A stretch of DNA of 64,000 nt from Podocnemis expansa (Eukaryota > Chordata > Testudines > Podocnemididae). Both the position numbers and the translations under genes were made by a program. The DNA lies in contig ML682038.1 of the NCBI GenBank assembly GCA_007922195.1, positions 2,822,078-2,886,077 of the forward strand. The letters run 5' to 3'. Numbering within the stretch: position 1 is the first letter of the stretch; every line of letters starts with the position of its first letter. Under the pieces are notes generated by a model that did not search any database, was not told the DNA's origin, and saw only the letters and a program-made list of their open reading frames with translations. Positions 1 to 13,300 of this stretch are shown piece by piece.

Positions 1-3000
1 ACACCTTCTTGAAGGTGACAAGTTGCTTGCTCTGAGAAATCCACTATTTGACGTTTCAAAGGCTAGTTTTGGAAAACAGAACAGTAGTTTTGTTTTGGTG
101 TAAAGCTCTGGGTAGTCCCCCAAAACCTTCATAAGATCTGTCTTGGTTAATGCTCAGTTTTTATTTTAGCTGCTTGTTTTTAGGCCCTTTTCATCTTACA
201 AACCCTTTGTGTGTTGTTTTTTTAAAAAAGACGTATTCCCAGAGAGAGTGTTCTAAACTCTACAGTTTATCATTGAACCCCTCAGTTAAAGTTTCATTGC
301 TACCAGACAGATAAACACACTTGTCCAAACTTCTTATTACATGGTTAACACTCTGAGTATGCCTTTAGTTAGTTTAAAATTCAAATTAATGGGTTTAAAC
401 AATGGAAAAACTTGTTTACCCTTAATTTAGAACTCTCACATGCTATTTTACTACCTGTCTGGCTGTTAAACAAAGTTTTGGTGAAAGCAAGTGAAAATTT
501 GGAAGGTATGTTAATCCATTCATAAAAATGTTAGCGTGTAAGGGAATGATATCCGAGAAACATTAATTTAGAGCAAGAAGCTGAAACCCTGCTTACTAAA
601 AGCATAGCAAAAATGTATAAAGATGGGGGCTAAGCTTCAGTATGCTTTTGGTGACATCCGTGCAAATACCAATAACTCTGTGGATATGTAAAACTAGTTT
701 TAAAAGATCACTGTTCTTTGTACTGCATATGCATAAACTATATAGTGCGGCTACTTTATAGCATATTGAAGGATAATAACTATATAGGTGGACGATGACT
801 TTTCCAAAGAAAGTATGTACCGTTTTCAATCTAAAAGTTTAAAAAGGTGTACAGACTTGATCTACGATGATCATGTATTAAAAATAATAAATTATCTAAA
901 TTTCACTTAAGGTGCACGATAAAGATTTTATTTTAATGTTTGATTTTTACTATTCTGATATTGGCTTGAAAATATCCGAAACTACCACCATACAGGAATT
1001 TGGATTTGACTGAAAGACGTTACACCATTTTTTTAACAAATGTAAAGCGCCGGGGGGAAAAAAGGCTCTGTACAAGCTGCAAAGTGTGTTACTATAAAGA
1101 AAACCCTAAGCTTTAGGGGTTCAGGCAGGAAATGGCCTAGGCCCTTATCTAAAGATGGTCTTAAGTGTAAGGAGACCGAATAGCAGACAAGACTGATTTT
1201 TAGTGCGTCTGCAAGGGGGAAAAGCCATAATAAGAAACTAATTAGTTGTAGTTCCATTTGAATAGCATTTTCTGAATCTTTCATTGTGACTCTTTCAGTT
1301 GGCATGACCATATTGGTTATTTCTGTCCGAGTTCTGATGTGATGCATTGAAGCAGTGTGAGTGAGAAGGAAAGAAGGGGCCTGAAAGGTGGGAAGGGGGG
1401 GAGGGGGTGAGAAACAAACATGTAAGTGCCTTTAATTCTGTACCTAATCTTTATCCCTCATTTCCTGTAGGTAGTATATCTGTCAATTAATTTCCAGATG
1501 GAAGGCTTTTAAAATCTGCTGAATGTTTGAATGGGTGAATTTAGTGTTAACAAGTGAGGCTGTCTGAAAGAAGTTGGGGCTGGTGGTGTGGGGGCAGTTG
1601 CACAACCAGTTTGCCCAATCTCTACAAATAAATTTCATGTCTGATTTCCAGCCCCCCCTTCTATGCCATTCCTATGGCTAGATTACCAGTTGTTCTGGTA
1701 GTGGTTTAGTTAGCGATATCCACAGGAAACGGATAAAACAACACCCTTTCTGTTCTTGTGACTTAGGCCTTGTCTACAATATGAAAACTGTACTAAATTG
1801 ACTTTTTGGTAAAACTCTCTTGGGCATACAAGACCGTAATTTCCATTTTTGATCTGTTCTCCAAAGGGGGAATCTCCTGAAACTACCTAGTCCTGTCTGT
1901 GGCAGAGTCCTACCTCCTTCATGCTTCTCCTCCCGTTATTTCCCAACCCAACATACTTCCATAAATAGGCAACTTGCTAGAAAGATTTGCTAATATAATT
2001 TAGATCTATGCTAAGATTTAGGCTAACTGTTCCTGGAATGCCGTGAAAGTTAAGATGAGGAAAACAATTTATTGTGAGGTGGGGTGCTCTGGTTTTAGAA
2101 CCCTTTGTTGCAGAGGCAGAGCTTACTGTAAGGTGGCAGTTACAGGATACATAATCATGCTATGGTTTTAGAAAGCTTCTGGCAAGGTGCTAAAATTTGA
2201 ATAAAAGAGTCCTGAATCTTGTTTTGTTTCCAGCTATATAATCTAACTAACTTTCTGTGACTCTTATGTTACTCACTGTAAATATATTACATGTTTACAA
2301 ACTGAAATGCCTTTATTCTCCACTATTTTCTAAATAATCATTCCATTCAGTAAGAAACATTCTGTGACACAGAGAATACATTCCAAGGATCTCAGTATAA
2401 CAAAGCTCTTAAGGATATTCTTAAATACACAGAAGCTGATTAGTTCCTACCTTCCAACAATGTGCTTTTTTTTCTTTGTTTGTTTTGTTTTTAAAGCTGT
2501 AAACATGCACCTGGAAAAAAACGAGGTAGAAAATAATTATCCTTAAGCTTCTGACCTCTGATTTCATACATACTATTCCACAACTGTTCCTGAACATAGT
2601 GTTTATGCTTTTGCCTTTTCCATGTTTATAGCAGTGTGCTTGGAAACACAAACTGATTGCAGTGAAACTTTTATGGATGCATCTTATTTTAAAAATAACC
2701 CCTTCCTCTCACTAATTGTTAAATAGTAGTTCAGATTCGTAGTGTAACTCTTTACTTTGAAATCTGATTGGCATTGGGGAGCTGACCACAGACCCCTGCT
2801 GGCTTGAACTAGGGAGCACTTTGTGTTGTTGTGACCCTTGTAGCTATTTTGGGTGTGGCATTGCCTGGCTTTGGAGGGAGCTGTATCCAACCTTCCTCTG
2901 ACATAGAGACAATTGCTGTAACCAGAGGGCCTTGAGGGGAATGGTGGGGAATAAATAACTTCACAAATCAATTGTCTGGAAAAAGTCAGTGCAGCCAAAA

Positions 3001-4192
3001 TGTCTGCCTTCTTCCTAATGGCTCTGTAAGGGAAAATTAAGTTTCACCGTATATAATCTTGATCCTAGAGGTTATGTTGTTCAGATTTCATTGAAATATG
3101 TGTCCATTGTGTTTACTATGATTAAAAATTACCTTCTTGTGAATAAACAGCCTTCTAGAGGCAAGTAGCTGAATAACTTTTAAAAAGCATCTAGTTTGTA
3201 ATATTGTTGTTACTTTTGAAGCTATACGTTGTGTGAGCTCACAATTTCAACAGGTAGTTGCCTATTGAATTTTGCTCTAGCAATTGAATTTTGCAGTCTC
3301 TTGTCTTGAATGCAGATTTTGAGGGGTTTGTGTACAATTAAACATTCATAATCTTATTTTGCTCTCACTTAGTATTCCACTCTTAGGAAAACTAAATGTT
3401 TTATGAAGTGAAGTGAAACTTTGCTATAGGTAGAAATCAGAACTCTTACTAACTTGAACACAGCTATCCTTTTAAAATCCGTTGGTAGTACCTCCCTAGT
3501 GCTTTCTCACAAGACTGAACCCCTCTCACACTTTCATTCAAAAGTCCTTTGTCAGCCCTTCTTCCAGTTTATGCTGCTCTTTGTTTGCTTGTTGGAGTTG
3601 CTGTTTTTGCATGGGTCAGATAATGAAAATTTATTGCAAAAATAGTCAAGCACCTCAACTCCGAATAATCTTACTTTGTGCCTAACATGTAAGGGAGCTT
3701 TTGACCAGAGTACACAGAAACAAGGGCCTGATTTAAAGCTGGCTGAAGTCAAAGATTAGAACCCAAAGAGTGGAAATGTGCTATTACCCCTTAAGTGTTA
3801 GAATGGCTCAACCTGGTCACTTAATATATTTCAAAAAGTTGTCATCAGGCTTATTCAAGCATCTTTGAATAAGAAAGTGCTTTCAGTATCAGCTTTGCAC
3901 ATCAAGCTTTATTATGTACTGTATTGTGTGAAAAGTGTCCTATAATTCTTTAGAGTTAAAATAGTGTGTTGGAAAAGTTAGTTAAGTAGTAAAGGCAAGG
4001 GGGGAAAATACCAGTGATTGATTAATATATGAAATAGTTATGTTGATGCAGGAAAGCTGTTTCACATGATAGAAGGTACAAGAAAGAAGTGCTTGCACAG
4101 ACAATTGAAGATTTTTCTGGAGAAGTACTGTGGACTAGAGGTAGAAAGGCGCTCTGACAGTTAATATGGGCAAAGTAGGTAAGGGGCTAGAG
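1..4192. other. Unique AT-rich non-coding sequence
   Basis: No coding region, RNA gene or full transposon was recognised. Open frames are at most about 104 codons, show no family signature and are interrupted as expected for AT-rich DNA. One small piece near 1765-1790 (AGGCCTTGTCTACAATATG) resembles the end of the Harbinger family seen at 42727, but no partner end was found. The stretch could be intronic or intergenic. Confidence 0.6.
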
Positions 4193-4403
4193 CAGGGGTC
4201 TCAAAACACACGGCCCGTGGGCCACATGCGGCCCCTAAAGCTGTTTCCTGTGGCCCTCAATGACATGATCATTACCGATATTTGCAATATCATTGTATGG
4301 AAAGGTGTCAGTGGTGCGGCCCTTGGGCTACCATACTAATCCTCATGCGGCCCTCTACTAGTTCTCATGCGGTCCTTGTGGTGATTTGAGTTTGAGACCT
4401 CTG
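4193..4403. mobile_element. Non-autonomous hAT transposon, family A, copy 1
   Basis: The element starts CAGGGGTCTCAAA and ends TTTGAGACCTCTG, an inverted repeat with only a few mismatches. It is flanked on both sides by the identical 8-bp duplication GGCTAGAG (4185-4192 and 4404-4411), the hallmark of hAT insertion. The 211-bp interior repeats GCGGCC-type motifs and has no coding capacity, so it would have been moved by a transposase made elsewhere. A second copy of the same family lies at 7509-8062. Confidence 0.92.
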
Positions 4404-5432
4404 GGCTAGAGTAAGTCCAGAGAGGACATCAGTAAGGGCAGCTGTTTCCTGAATCTTGAAATAGAGAGCCAGGGGATTTGGGGCTGACTTCTACTTGGTG
4501 AGGAATCTGCGGGCATACTTTGTAAGAAATAACTCAGAAAGTGGTATCCTGCAAATGCAAGAACCTAAAGATCTGGGGCTTGAGGAGGTCATGGAGAAGT
4601 TATAATGATCAGTGGAAAAAGGAAATAAAGGTATGATTAAGAATTTCACCAGACATAGAGATGAAGCTGTGCAGTACATGGGGAGGAGGAGAGTGCTAGT
4701 CTGAACCTGCAATCTCACTATCTTTATGTGAGAGGAGAGGATTTCTAAGTCAAGAATACCTCCACTCTTCATTGTTGCAGCAAGTGGAAGATCTGAGCTG
4801 AGGATAACTTGTCCCTTGGTAGTCTTGAAAAATATCTCAGGACTCTTTGTTTGTTTTGCTAAACTAGACTAACATGACTACCCTTTGGGAGCTTGTCTCT
4901 AAAGATGTGCATTCTGACCAAGAGAGACTTGTTAATCCATTTGTCCGATGAAGGTTGATAGAATGCTACAGTTGACTTGACAGAGAGGAGTCATTTGAAG
5001 GTTAAGAGAGGTGATTTATCATCAGCATTAAGGTGAAATTAAGATGATCATGAGAGGTGTAGATTGGTAACTATATCAAACACTCACTAAGGATAAACTC
5101 AAAAGATGGGGGAAGCGGAGGCAGCCTGTAGCTGTTGGGGGCCCTAGGGAAAGGCCCATTGTGGGGAGGGTCCCCATAGGCCCATGCCCCCCTCCTGCTT
5201 TCCCAGCTCCTCTGCCACCAGCTCCACACCCAGCTCCTCTTGCTGCTGACTGAGACAGACACATCTTTCAGGGTAGACCAAGCAGGTGACGGGATCCTTT
5301 TCTGCTTGGAGCCCTAGTTGCACAACCTGCTTCGCCTGCCCCAAAAGCCTCTTCTGTGGGGAAGGGTATGATGATAGCCTGTTGACGAGGTGTGGTGTGA
5401 AATCCTAAATAGATGAGGCCTGTGCTCTAGTT
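4404..5432. other. Non-coding stretch between hAT copies
   Basis: No gene was recognised. The only repeat seen is a short retroposon tail at 4861-4896. Frames around 5071-5344 are open on the minus strand only across a GC-rich patch and show no domain or homology that I recognise. Confidence 0.5.
4861..4896 (+). mobile_element. Short retroposon 3' tail (ACTAACATG...CTACCC family)
   Basis: AACTAGACTAACATGACTAC followed by CCTTTGGGA matches the 3' end of the retroposon at 21133-21219 and the minus-strand copy at 57019-57081. Upstream, CAGGACTCTTTG at 4840-4851 probably belongs to the same copy. No target duplication was identified, so the limits are approximate. Confidence 0.6.
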
Positions 5433-5600
5433 CAGTGGTTCTCAACCACTGTGCTGGGTCACATTACTGTGTTGGCACACAGTGGTAAATGTGTCCTGGC
5501 AAGCCAGGGTAGTGACTGGGGAGGGGTGGGCTGGTGTGCTCTGTAGGGCCACAAAATGATGCCAAGAGCATCACGACACACAAAAGGTTGAATACCACTG
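5433..5600. mobile_element. Non-autonomous hAT transposon (168 bp)
   Basis: The ends CAGTGGTTCTCAACC and GGTTGAATACCACTG are inverted repeats. The flanks are identical 8-bp duplications, CTCTAGTT at 5425-5432 and 5601-5608. The interior carries repeated GGCACAC/GTGTGCC-like motifs and no coding sequence. The duplication fits the nTCTAGnn preference shared by several hATs in this window. Confidence 0.93.
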
Positions 5601-5608
5601 CTCTAGTT

Positions 5609-7500
5609 CATAGTTCTGTGTGTAGCACTCCTTCCCGTAGCTTGCTCAAACCCCCAAACTCTGTGGGATAGGAGAGCATACTTGTTAAGGATGAAAATTC
5701 AGAAATGTGGAGGTCTTGGAGAAATGACTTATTACGCTAAGTTTTGTATTCAAGGATATTTATTGCCTTATTTACATATCATAGCAAATATGGTGATCAG
5801 CAGCACTAGTAACAAAGCTAGCATGGAACAAGTTTTAGAACACAGGAAGTGCTGTGCTCAGAGGTCTCTCTGGGTTGATATCTAGGTAAATCCAGTGGTT
5901 ACCACAGGGCTCTCTCCAGTTTTTCCATATACCGGAGTGATGCAGACTTGCTGGTCCTTGTGTGGGTTGCTCCTTGCACTGAGTTAAGAGGGAGAGATCT
6001 GTTTTCTGTCATCAGCGGAAGATTGGCTGTGCTACTAGTCCCTAGCTGGGTGGCTGTCTCTGGTTGCTCTTTGCCCCTTACACCCTGCTTATGGGACTTC
6101 TGGCCCTGGCTGCTGATTCCTGGTTACTGCTCCCAGGCTCCTGTATGTCTAGAGTCCAGATCCTGCTTCACTCAGGCTTTAGCATAAAGATTCAGTCTTA
6201 ATGTTTTTCCTCAACTCTCTAAATCACTTGATTTAAGCTCCTGAACAGGCACAATTTAGAAGTAGCTGAAAACAGGGAAAATTGTGCTGGATAATTCTAC
6301 TCTTTCATGTTAGCTTTGCTTCTAAGTGGCAGCTATATTTTTGAGCTCACCTGGCTTCTAGGCGCGGTAGGAAAAAGACTGGCTTTCCGTCCACTGTTTG
6401 GTTCAGCCTTCCTGTCTCCGTTTAGAAGACAGCTAAGCAGACTTTTTTTGTGGTTCCTTCATGCCATCCTCCCCTTTTTTGTAGATTTACAGGGCTATTC
6501 CTTTTTAATTCTATATAGAGGAGTTACAATTACAGGATTCTTAAGTTCTACTGCTTCCTCAGAAGAAGTGACTTTAAAAGAAATTCATGTTTCAGACTGC
6601 TGCTGCTGGAGCTCCACTTGACAATAAAAGTGTACAAACACCTCTTCATCTCCTCCAATAAAAATATTTTTAGACAAGTTACATAGAAATAAGAACTGGA
6701 CAGATTTGAATGTTGTTCCGTACAGAAGTAGTCTTGTCACAGAGATGGAACTACCATTGGAAGGCATGTTTTTTTTAAAAAAAAAAAAAAAAAAAAAAAG
6801 GCAGAGCTATGCAATGTTGTACAGAGTCTGGGAAACCAGGCTTGTCCTGGAGTCAGGTTTTGAAGGCTCCATTCAGGTTAAGGATGAAAAAATGCATTTT
6901 TTACAATGGTTAGATTAAAAACTGCTAAGGGGAGTGACAAGACTATTTTTCAAGAATTTCTCTTAAAAGGTAGGCTAGAGAGAGGGAGACAGTTATTTAG
7001 TGCTAAGAATTTTTAGAAAGGCTGGGTATTGGAAGTGTGTTGCTGGGTAAAGTACCAGATGAAATGAATTGCTTCTACCTTGGCTTAGAGAAGAGCTTGT
7101 TCACATGAAAAAGGATAATGTGAAGTTTTGCAGATCAGAAAAGCTACTTGTCTATGCTAGGTGTTCATGGTAGAATAGTGGAAGTAGAAGCAGAGTTGGA
7201 CAGAGTGTATTTCCTTGAGGCAGGCATAAACTAAGAGAGAGAAAGCAACTAGAGGTGCCTCAAGAGAAATTGTTGGTTGCAGTTGCATGCCTTGAACTTC
7301 ATCAGAGTGAATAGGAAGTCAAGGACTCCTGAAGCAAGCTACCCACTTGCTATTGTGATCAGTCCTATTCTGCTGCGGGAGTGATACGTTTGATACCTGT
7401 TCACTTCTTGCTTCTCAGCTGAAATGTCTTATTTTACAGCATTTCACAGAGTAAGGCACACCCATCCACTGATAGAAGGCACTGGTCAGGAAACCTAATA
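5609..7500. other. Non-coding stretch with one poly(A) run
   Basis: No gene or complete mobile element was recognised. A run of 23 A lies at 6777-6799. It is not preceded by any retroposon I could recognise and is best read as a simple repeat. Confidence 0.5.
6777..6799. repeat. Poly(A) mononucleotide run, A23
   Basis: Twenty-three consecutive A follow a short T run. It is simple sequence and likely length-variable. Confidence 0.9.
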
Positions 7501-7508
7501 TACTAGAG

Positions 7509-8062
7509 CAGGGGTCTCAAACACACAGCCCGAGGGCCGCATGCGGCCCCCAAAGCTATTTCCTGTGGCCTGCAACATATGTTCCCTCTAAGGTGTGTGC
7601 GCGCACACAGGTTGTGTAACCTGCACACACAACAAAATAAAGCATGCACAAAAAAATTCAACAATGCTAATATTTTTATGCTACTTTAAGGAGGCAATTT
7701 CAAGTAGCATGTTTCAAATAAGGTTTTGTAATTTGTAAAATCATTTCCATCACCATATCAAAATAAAATTTAGACATTATTTGCATCATACACACTTACT
7801 TCGTTGCACTCACCTGTTTGACCACACTCACTGGAATGTGCACTAATTTGGACACTGGTTCCAAAAATTTGCACATAAGAAATTTTTTGCAAACACAGCC
7901 TATGAAAAATTAGAGGGAACACTGCCCTCAATGACACTGTTGTTACCAATATTTACAATTTCACTGTATGAAAAGGTTTCAGTGGTGCGGCCCTCTGGCT
8001 AATGTACTAGGCTAAAGTTCTAGTCCTCATGCGGCCCTCATGGTTTGAGTTTGAGACCCCTG
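7509..8062. mobile_element. hAT family A, copy 2, interrupted by another hAT
   Basis: This copy begins CAGGGGTCTCAAACACAC and ends TTTGAGACCCCTG. It is flanked by near-identical 8-bp duplications, TACTAGAG (7501-7508) and TACTGGAG (8063-8070). It shares its interior with copy 1 at 4193-4403 (the phrases ending GCGGCCC and the CAATGACA region) except that a separate 348-bp element sits at 7577-7924. Without that insert the two copies are about the same length. Confidence 0.92.
7577..7924. mobile_element. Nested hAT transposon inside the family A copy
   Basis: The inverted ends read ATATGTTCCCTCTAA and TTAGAGGGAACACTG, matching at 12 of 15 positions. The flanks CCTGCAAC (7569-7576) and CCCTCAAT (7925-7932) are a degraded 8-bp duplication. 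The uninterrupted family A copy at 4193 reads CCCTCAAT at the same point, which confirms the insertion site. The left interior has a GTGTGTGCGCGCACACA stretch and there is no coding sequence. Confidence 0.87.
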
Positions 8063-8070
8063 TACTGGAG

Positions 8071-10533
8071 ATTTAAATCACTCTCACTGGGATACAGAGA
8101 TGTAAACTTGACACTTGTTAATTTGCTTTCTCTTTCCAGAATTTTTTTGGGATTTTTGGAGGATGTGATGTCATCCTCCTGTAATATATTAGAAGTGATC
8201 ACCACTATTAAAGGAGAACTCTTTCTTTCTTATTTTAAGGAAAAATTGGCAAGATTGTTGATCAGGAATATAACTGTTTTAGAAGCTTTTCTTGGTGATA
8301 AAACTTTTGGGAAATTTGTGATCATTTAAACTGTTGCTTTATATTATGTTAGCAAATTTGTTTATCAGTTTTGTTTTGTGTTTTTTTTTTGTTCCATTGC
8401 CATTTTTTTCACTGAAGGAGTTCTTCTGTTTAATTGCATTATCCATTGCTTCTATTTAACTTTTCTTACATTTTTTTTCCTTAATCTGACATCTGTTGCA
8501 TCAACTCAGACACGGGGAAAGTCTGAATGCCTAAATTATAGGCATGCCATACATTGCATATTCTGATTTTACTATAGTAAATAGTTCTGTAGCTTTCGGC
8601 ACAGTTGAGGGCTATGACTATCTCCCCAATTAATATCAATGCTTGCATTATGTAGGGAAGCTGTTAGTGGGATCAGATTCTGTGTCCTGAGCTGCGCATT
8701 TGAGTGCATTGTCATTGAGTTAGAAGAACAGTCTTAGCTTAAAACAGCATATGGTTTTAAACCATAATTAGTTACAGGTAGTGAAGGTATGAGTGTTCTA
8801 AAGATACTTGATATCAAACTTAGACTTCAGTTGTGGTGTTTTAAGATGGTGTGTGAAGACAAAACTCATCTCTTTATGGGGTGAGGAACCTGAATACTTA
8901 ATGATGCATCAGGTGCCTTGCCTAAGCTGATATATTTGAAGTACACTGGTACTTAAATTTTCAGGATTGTCTCTTGCAGTTCCTATTCAGGCAAACCTCA
9001 GATCCTTCACTGGACTTCTCAAATCTGTGAATTAAGCTGAATATCACAAATTTTCTCAAATCAGCAGTCATATACAGTAGTCTCAATTGTTCACATCTTT
9101 ATACTTGGCCGATGTAATGAGACTAATGAAAAAAAATCAAAGGAGTGTAACTAGGAATACTTTGTGTCTTGTGAAATTTCTCAGCATGCTCTCATCGGAT
9201 GTTGCTATTATACAGATTCAGGCTGTTTTGTGATGCAAGTCTAAAGTTTTATATTGTTGAAATAAAACAATTTCAGGCAACTTGTATCTTACCAAATATT
9301 CCTTATGTTAAAAAGGGTGAGGAAAAACTGAGGATATTGAAAGAAAAAAATCTCAGTGAGAGAAGTAACTGAGCAGTTTTAATATTATGCTGTCACTGTT
9401 CTCCAGAGTAATAGAAATTGACAGTTATACTTAAACACATTTATACATCACTCAAGGAAGGGATAAAATCTTTCATAAATTACTTACAGGAGTTTTTGTG
9501 CTGTGTGTATCTTATTCAGGGTACCCTTTACAGAATATTTCTATAGTTTTGATGTAATTTTCAAGACTACTCCAAAGGACTAGGCTAGTCAAATGACAAG
9601 CAGCTATATTGTATAGATACATAAACTGATTACAATATTATGGACAGACATTCCTTAGGTAGGATTAAGATAGTGTTCCATTAAAAGTCCACTTGGTCTT
9701 CCCCCCCTCCCCTCTTTGTTTGCATAACCAAAGCTTATGTCTGTGTACTTACAATAGGGTAGAAATTTCTGGAAGGATTGAGGCAAAGTAGAATAGGTGT
9801 ATTTGAGATGAGTTCTAATGAGGTTTTAAGTCTTGATAAATTTCCTGTTTGCAGTGTTGTAGTTGGGAAGGCCTGAAGGAAAGCTCTGTGCAGCTTGAAA
9901 CCTTATGTCTTTCACAAACAGATGTTGGTCCAATAAAAGATAAATCTAACATTTTTGGGTTGTCAAGTCTTCAGTGACTCAAACAAGAAGTACCAAGCTT
10001 CTATTGTTGGCCTCAGTGAGGGCTGATGAATTTAATTGTAATCAGAGTGAGTATTTTAGTTATGTGCTTGCTTTAATGGGCTTTGGGAACCCCAAAGTAT
10101 GTCCGAAAACATATGGCCCTCGGAGCAGATCTAGTCTCTGATGCATTTGCAGGCTGCATGGTTTACTCAGATTCATAGAATCTTATTTGCTTTTCATTTA
10201 AAATAAAAAGAAAATTCTTGGCTACTCTCCCTGTGTACATAACCGTCCAAGTGTAAATCAATACAATGATGATGTCTTGAATCTGCTTCGAGCCTGAAAC
10301 AATGACTCAGGTATGAACAACACCACTCTCCAATGTTAACTGTACAAGCTAAAGATAACACTTCAGTGTAGATCAGTGGAGCCCTGCAAATCCATGGATA
10401 TCCACATCTGTGCATGTGATGCAAATATCTGCAGACTATTGCTTGTGGATGCAGATTGGATGCAGATGAGCAGAGCCATACAAATCTATGGGTACCTTCA
10501 TTAGATCTACATATTTTGTGTCTGTGTGGGGCT
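8071..10533. other. Unique AT-rich non-coding sequence
   Basis: No coding, RNA or repeat feature could be supported. Short open frames, for example 8045-8329, start inside the hAT end and run through AT-rich DNA without any recognisable domain. Confidence 0.55.
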
Positions 10534-10541
10534 CTATAGAT

Positions 10542-10895
10542 CAGTAGTTATCACAGTTTGTTGCACCATGACCATCTTCTGTCCTAAATAAATAAATAAA
10601 CCTAGAGGATTCTGTGAAGGGGGACCAAAGCCCAAGCCCTGTCACCCCTGGTGGGTAAGCCAGAGCAGGAGAGCTTCATCCTGGGGGGGGTAGGAGGGGG
10701 TGTTGGTGGGTAGGTGGACTGAGCCCTGCTCTCCAGGGCTGAAATTAAAGCCTGAGCTCAGTCATCCGAGGCTGCATCCTTTGAGCTTCGGCTACAGCTG
10801 TGGGTACTGGGTTTCAGACTTTGGCATCAGCTCTTAACGCCAGCCCTGGTGACCCCCATTAAAATGGGATTCCAGCCACAGTTTGAGAACCACTG
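10542..10895. mobile_element. Non-autonomous hAT transposon (354 bp)
   Basis: The right end, CACAGTTTGAGAACCACTG, pairs with the left end, CAGTAGTTATCACAGTTTG, allowing for decay. The flanks CTATAGAT and ATATCGAT agree at 6 of 8 positions. The interior is GC-rich with a G9 run and has no coding capacity. Confidence 0.78.
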
Positions 10896-11404
10896 ATATC
10901 GATTAACTATTTAGTGGATTCAAGAGGAAAGCTGGTGGGTATGAAAGTCATTACGTTGGGCTTTGCTATAAGAAATGCTGAGGAAGGACACAAAGACAAG
11001 GAAGAGGGAGGGAAGCAATTAAGAAAAATAGTGACAAGTTCCAGAGGGGCTTATGCCCTAATAAATTGGTCAGTCTTTAAGGCACCATAGAACTCTTGTA
11101 GTTTGTGGTGGTTCTTTTTTTTTTTTTAAGGAAAAAAGTATATTTTTTTCTGTCTGATACTGATTGTGACAAGGCAATGAACAAATAGTAAACAAAGCTT
11201 GAGCTACTGTGTAAAGAGCATATGCTACTGTTGATCTTATGCAAAACTTTCATTTGACATAAATTCATCTGTTGTGGATTGAGGATAGTACATATTCCTA
11301 AATTTATGCTTTGGACCATAATGAAACTTGTGAAAAGATCTAAATTCTCTGAGTGAAATTGACACCCTTCCTCTGAAATATGTATAGGAGTCACGGTGGC
11401 AATT

Positions 11405-11654
11405 GGCAGGTCTCTGGGCTACCTTTGATCTATTGAACAGCACTATAGCCTGGGCAACGGCATAGGCTAGCCATCTGAATGCATCCCCATCCAGGGCTGT
11501 GGGTACATACTTGAGCATACTGAACTGTGCTGTTGTGGCTATACAACCTCAAGTAACAGCACATTTAGTCTACCTAGACCAGCACTAGCTCAAGTATAGT
11601 GTATCTGTACATGCTGCAATCCCAGCTCTCTGCAGGAGTCTAGACATACAGTGT
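11405..11654. mobile_element. Decayed long-TIR MITE
   Basis: GTGGCTATACA, CTAGCTCAAGTAT, CAATCCCAGCTCTCTGCAG and GTCTAGACATAC occur in an order typical, from memory, of a common turtle MITE whose ends read GTGTAGACATAC. The left end is not clearly visible, so the boundary is approximate and the call rests on family resemblance. Confidence 0.45.
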
Positions 11655-11659
11655 GAGAC

Positions 11660-13300
11660 CAATACTCGATCAATCTTTGTAAATCTAGTGAGAGACTAGT
11701 TAGGTTAGTCCAGTAGTGGACTAAACGGATAAATGCCAGGAATTCAGGAGTTTTATTCTAAATAGTTTTCCTAAGTTGTTCATAATATATTTTCAGGCTC
11801 GTTATACTGGGCTTAATAAGCTTTAATATCTAAGTGATCTGATGTTTTAGAGATGTTAATTATGCCTTATTGTTTGTTTCTTTGTATAAAAGGATGTTGG
11901 GAGCAGAGTTACTCACAAATGCTAAGTGTTAGACTATCTTGCTAGAAATATTTTTAGGTATTACATCTACCCTTTAACTCTGTAGAAAGATCTGTGAACT
12001 TGTAAAAATTAGGGTATTTTTTAAAGTTTATTTGTGTGTGTGAGGGGAAGACACCTAAACATAGGAAACTAATTCTCAAGGGGAAGTGGTGAAATGAACG
12101 TGAAATACTGTCAAATACACTAGTAAACAAACCTGAAAAATAATCTTCAGATATAGGCAGAGTTGGTAGCAGTGCTTATAGTTTAAGTTGCCTAACACTT
12201 TCCATTACAGGCCCCCTGTTCTCAGTTGCTTATAGCTTTGCCTAATTGTAACCATTTTGACTGAAATTTTCCATGCTTGCTTGCTTGCTTACCTCTTCAG
12301 GCTGAATATTTTAGGAAACTCTATGAATATGAAAGCCACTTTTGATAATAAGGCTAGGGGAAATGAGTATTTTGCTAATGGTATTTAGAAAAAAAAAATC
12401 CTTCCTTTAAACAACAAGGTAATAAAGCTCTTCAAAGTAGGGTTCATGATTTGTCAAGGATGTGGTCATAGAATGAGAGGTACATTTTAATATCATGAAA
12501 ATCCATACAAATTTTCTAATTTATAATCCCATGAAAATAACCATTTATGGTTGTTTGTTAGAGGGGACTGCAGTTCTGAACCTTTCATTTGCACTGAACA
12601 GGTTCACCAGCCTTAGACAGTGTGAGCTACAATTGATACAAAAAAGCCACCATTCCTTTCTCCTAAGGAAAGGAATGAGGGTTTGGAACTTGGAAGCAAG
12701 GAGCAGACCATGAACTTCAATCTCAGGTCTTCCACTTGTATGTATTCTGTGCATTTCAGAGGTGTTGAGCAAGGGCTCATGCCCTTAATTTAGGAAATAG
12801 GCAAGTATTATTAACACTGCTTCAGAGATGAAGGTTGGTCTGTCACGTCTGAGACAGCCCTAAGCCTCATCTAGAGTCACACTGATTTTCAGAAAAAATA
12901 TGCCAGTCCTATTACGTTGTGGTGCCAATCATTGGGTCATGCTGCCTTGCAGAACAAGGAATAGGACCTAGAAATGTCTAGAAATAGACATTACGTTATT
13001 GTCTAGAAAATAATTGTATAAGCTGCTGGTGTAATTTGTCTCCTATCCTCCCAGTCACATTCAGCATGGTCCAGAGAGGATAACTGCCCATTTCCGCTAC
13101 TGGTTGCTATGTCTGTTTCAGTGTTACGAGTGTCTTTTATGGGCCTGAAGATCCTGATTTCAAACCCTGCTGGTGACCCTAATGAAAGTTGTTAATGGTT
13201 CTAGATGATCAAATGTTTTTCTTAGATTTTTTTTCTTTTTCTTTCAGTTTTTGTTCAATACTGAATAAAGAATGTCATGCGCGTAAATTCAAGCACTTAA
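11660..13300. other. Non-coding stretch
   Basis: No gene or repeat could be supported. Open frames here are under 100 codons and show no recognisable domain. Confidence 0.5.
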
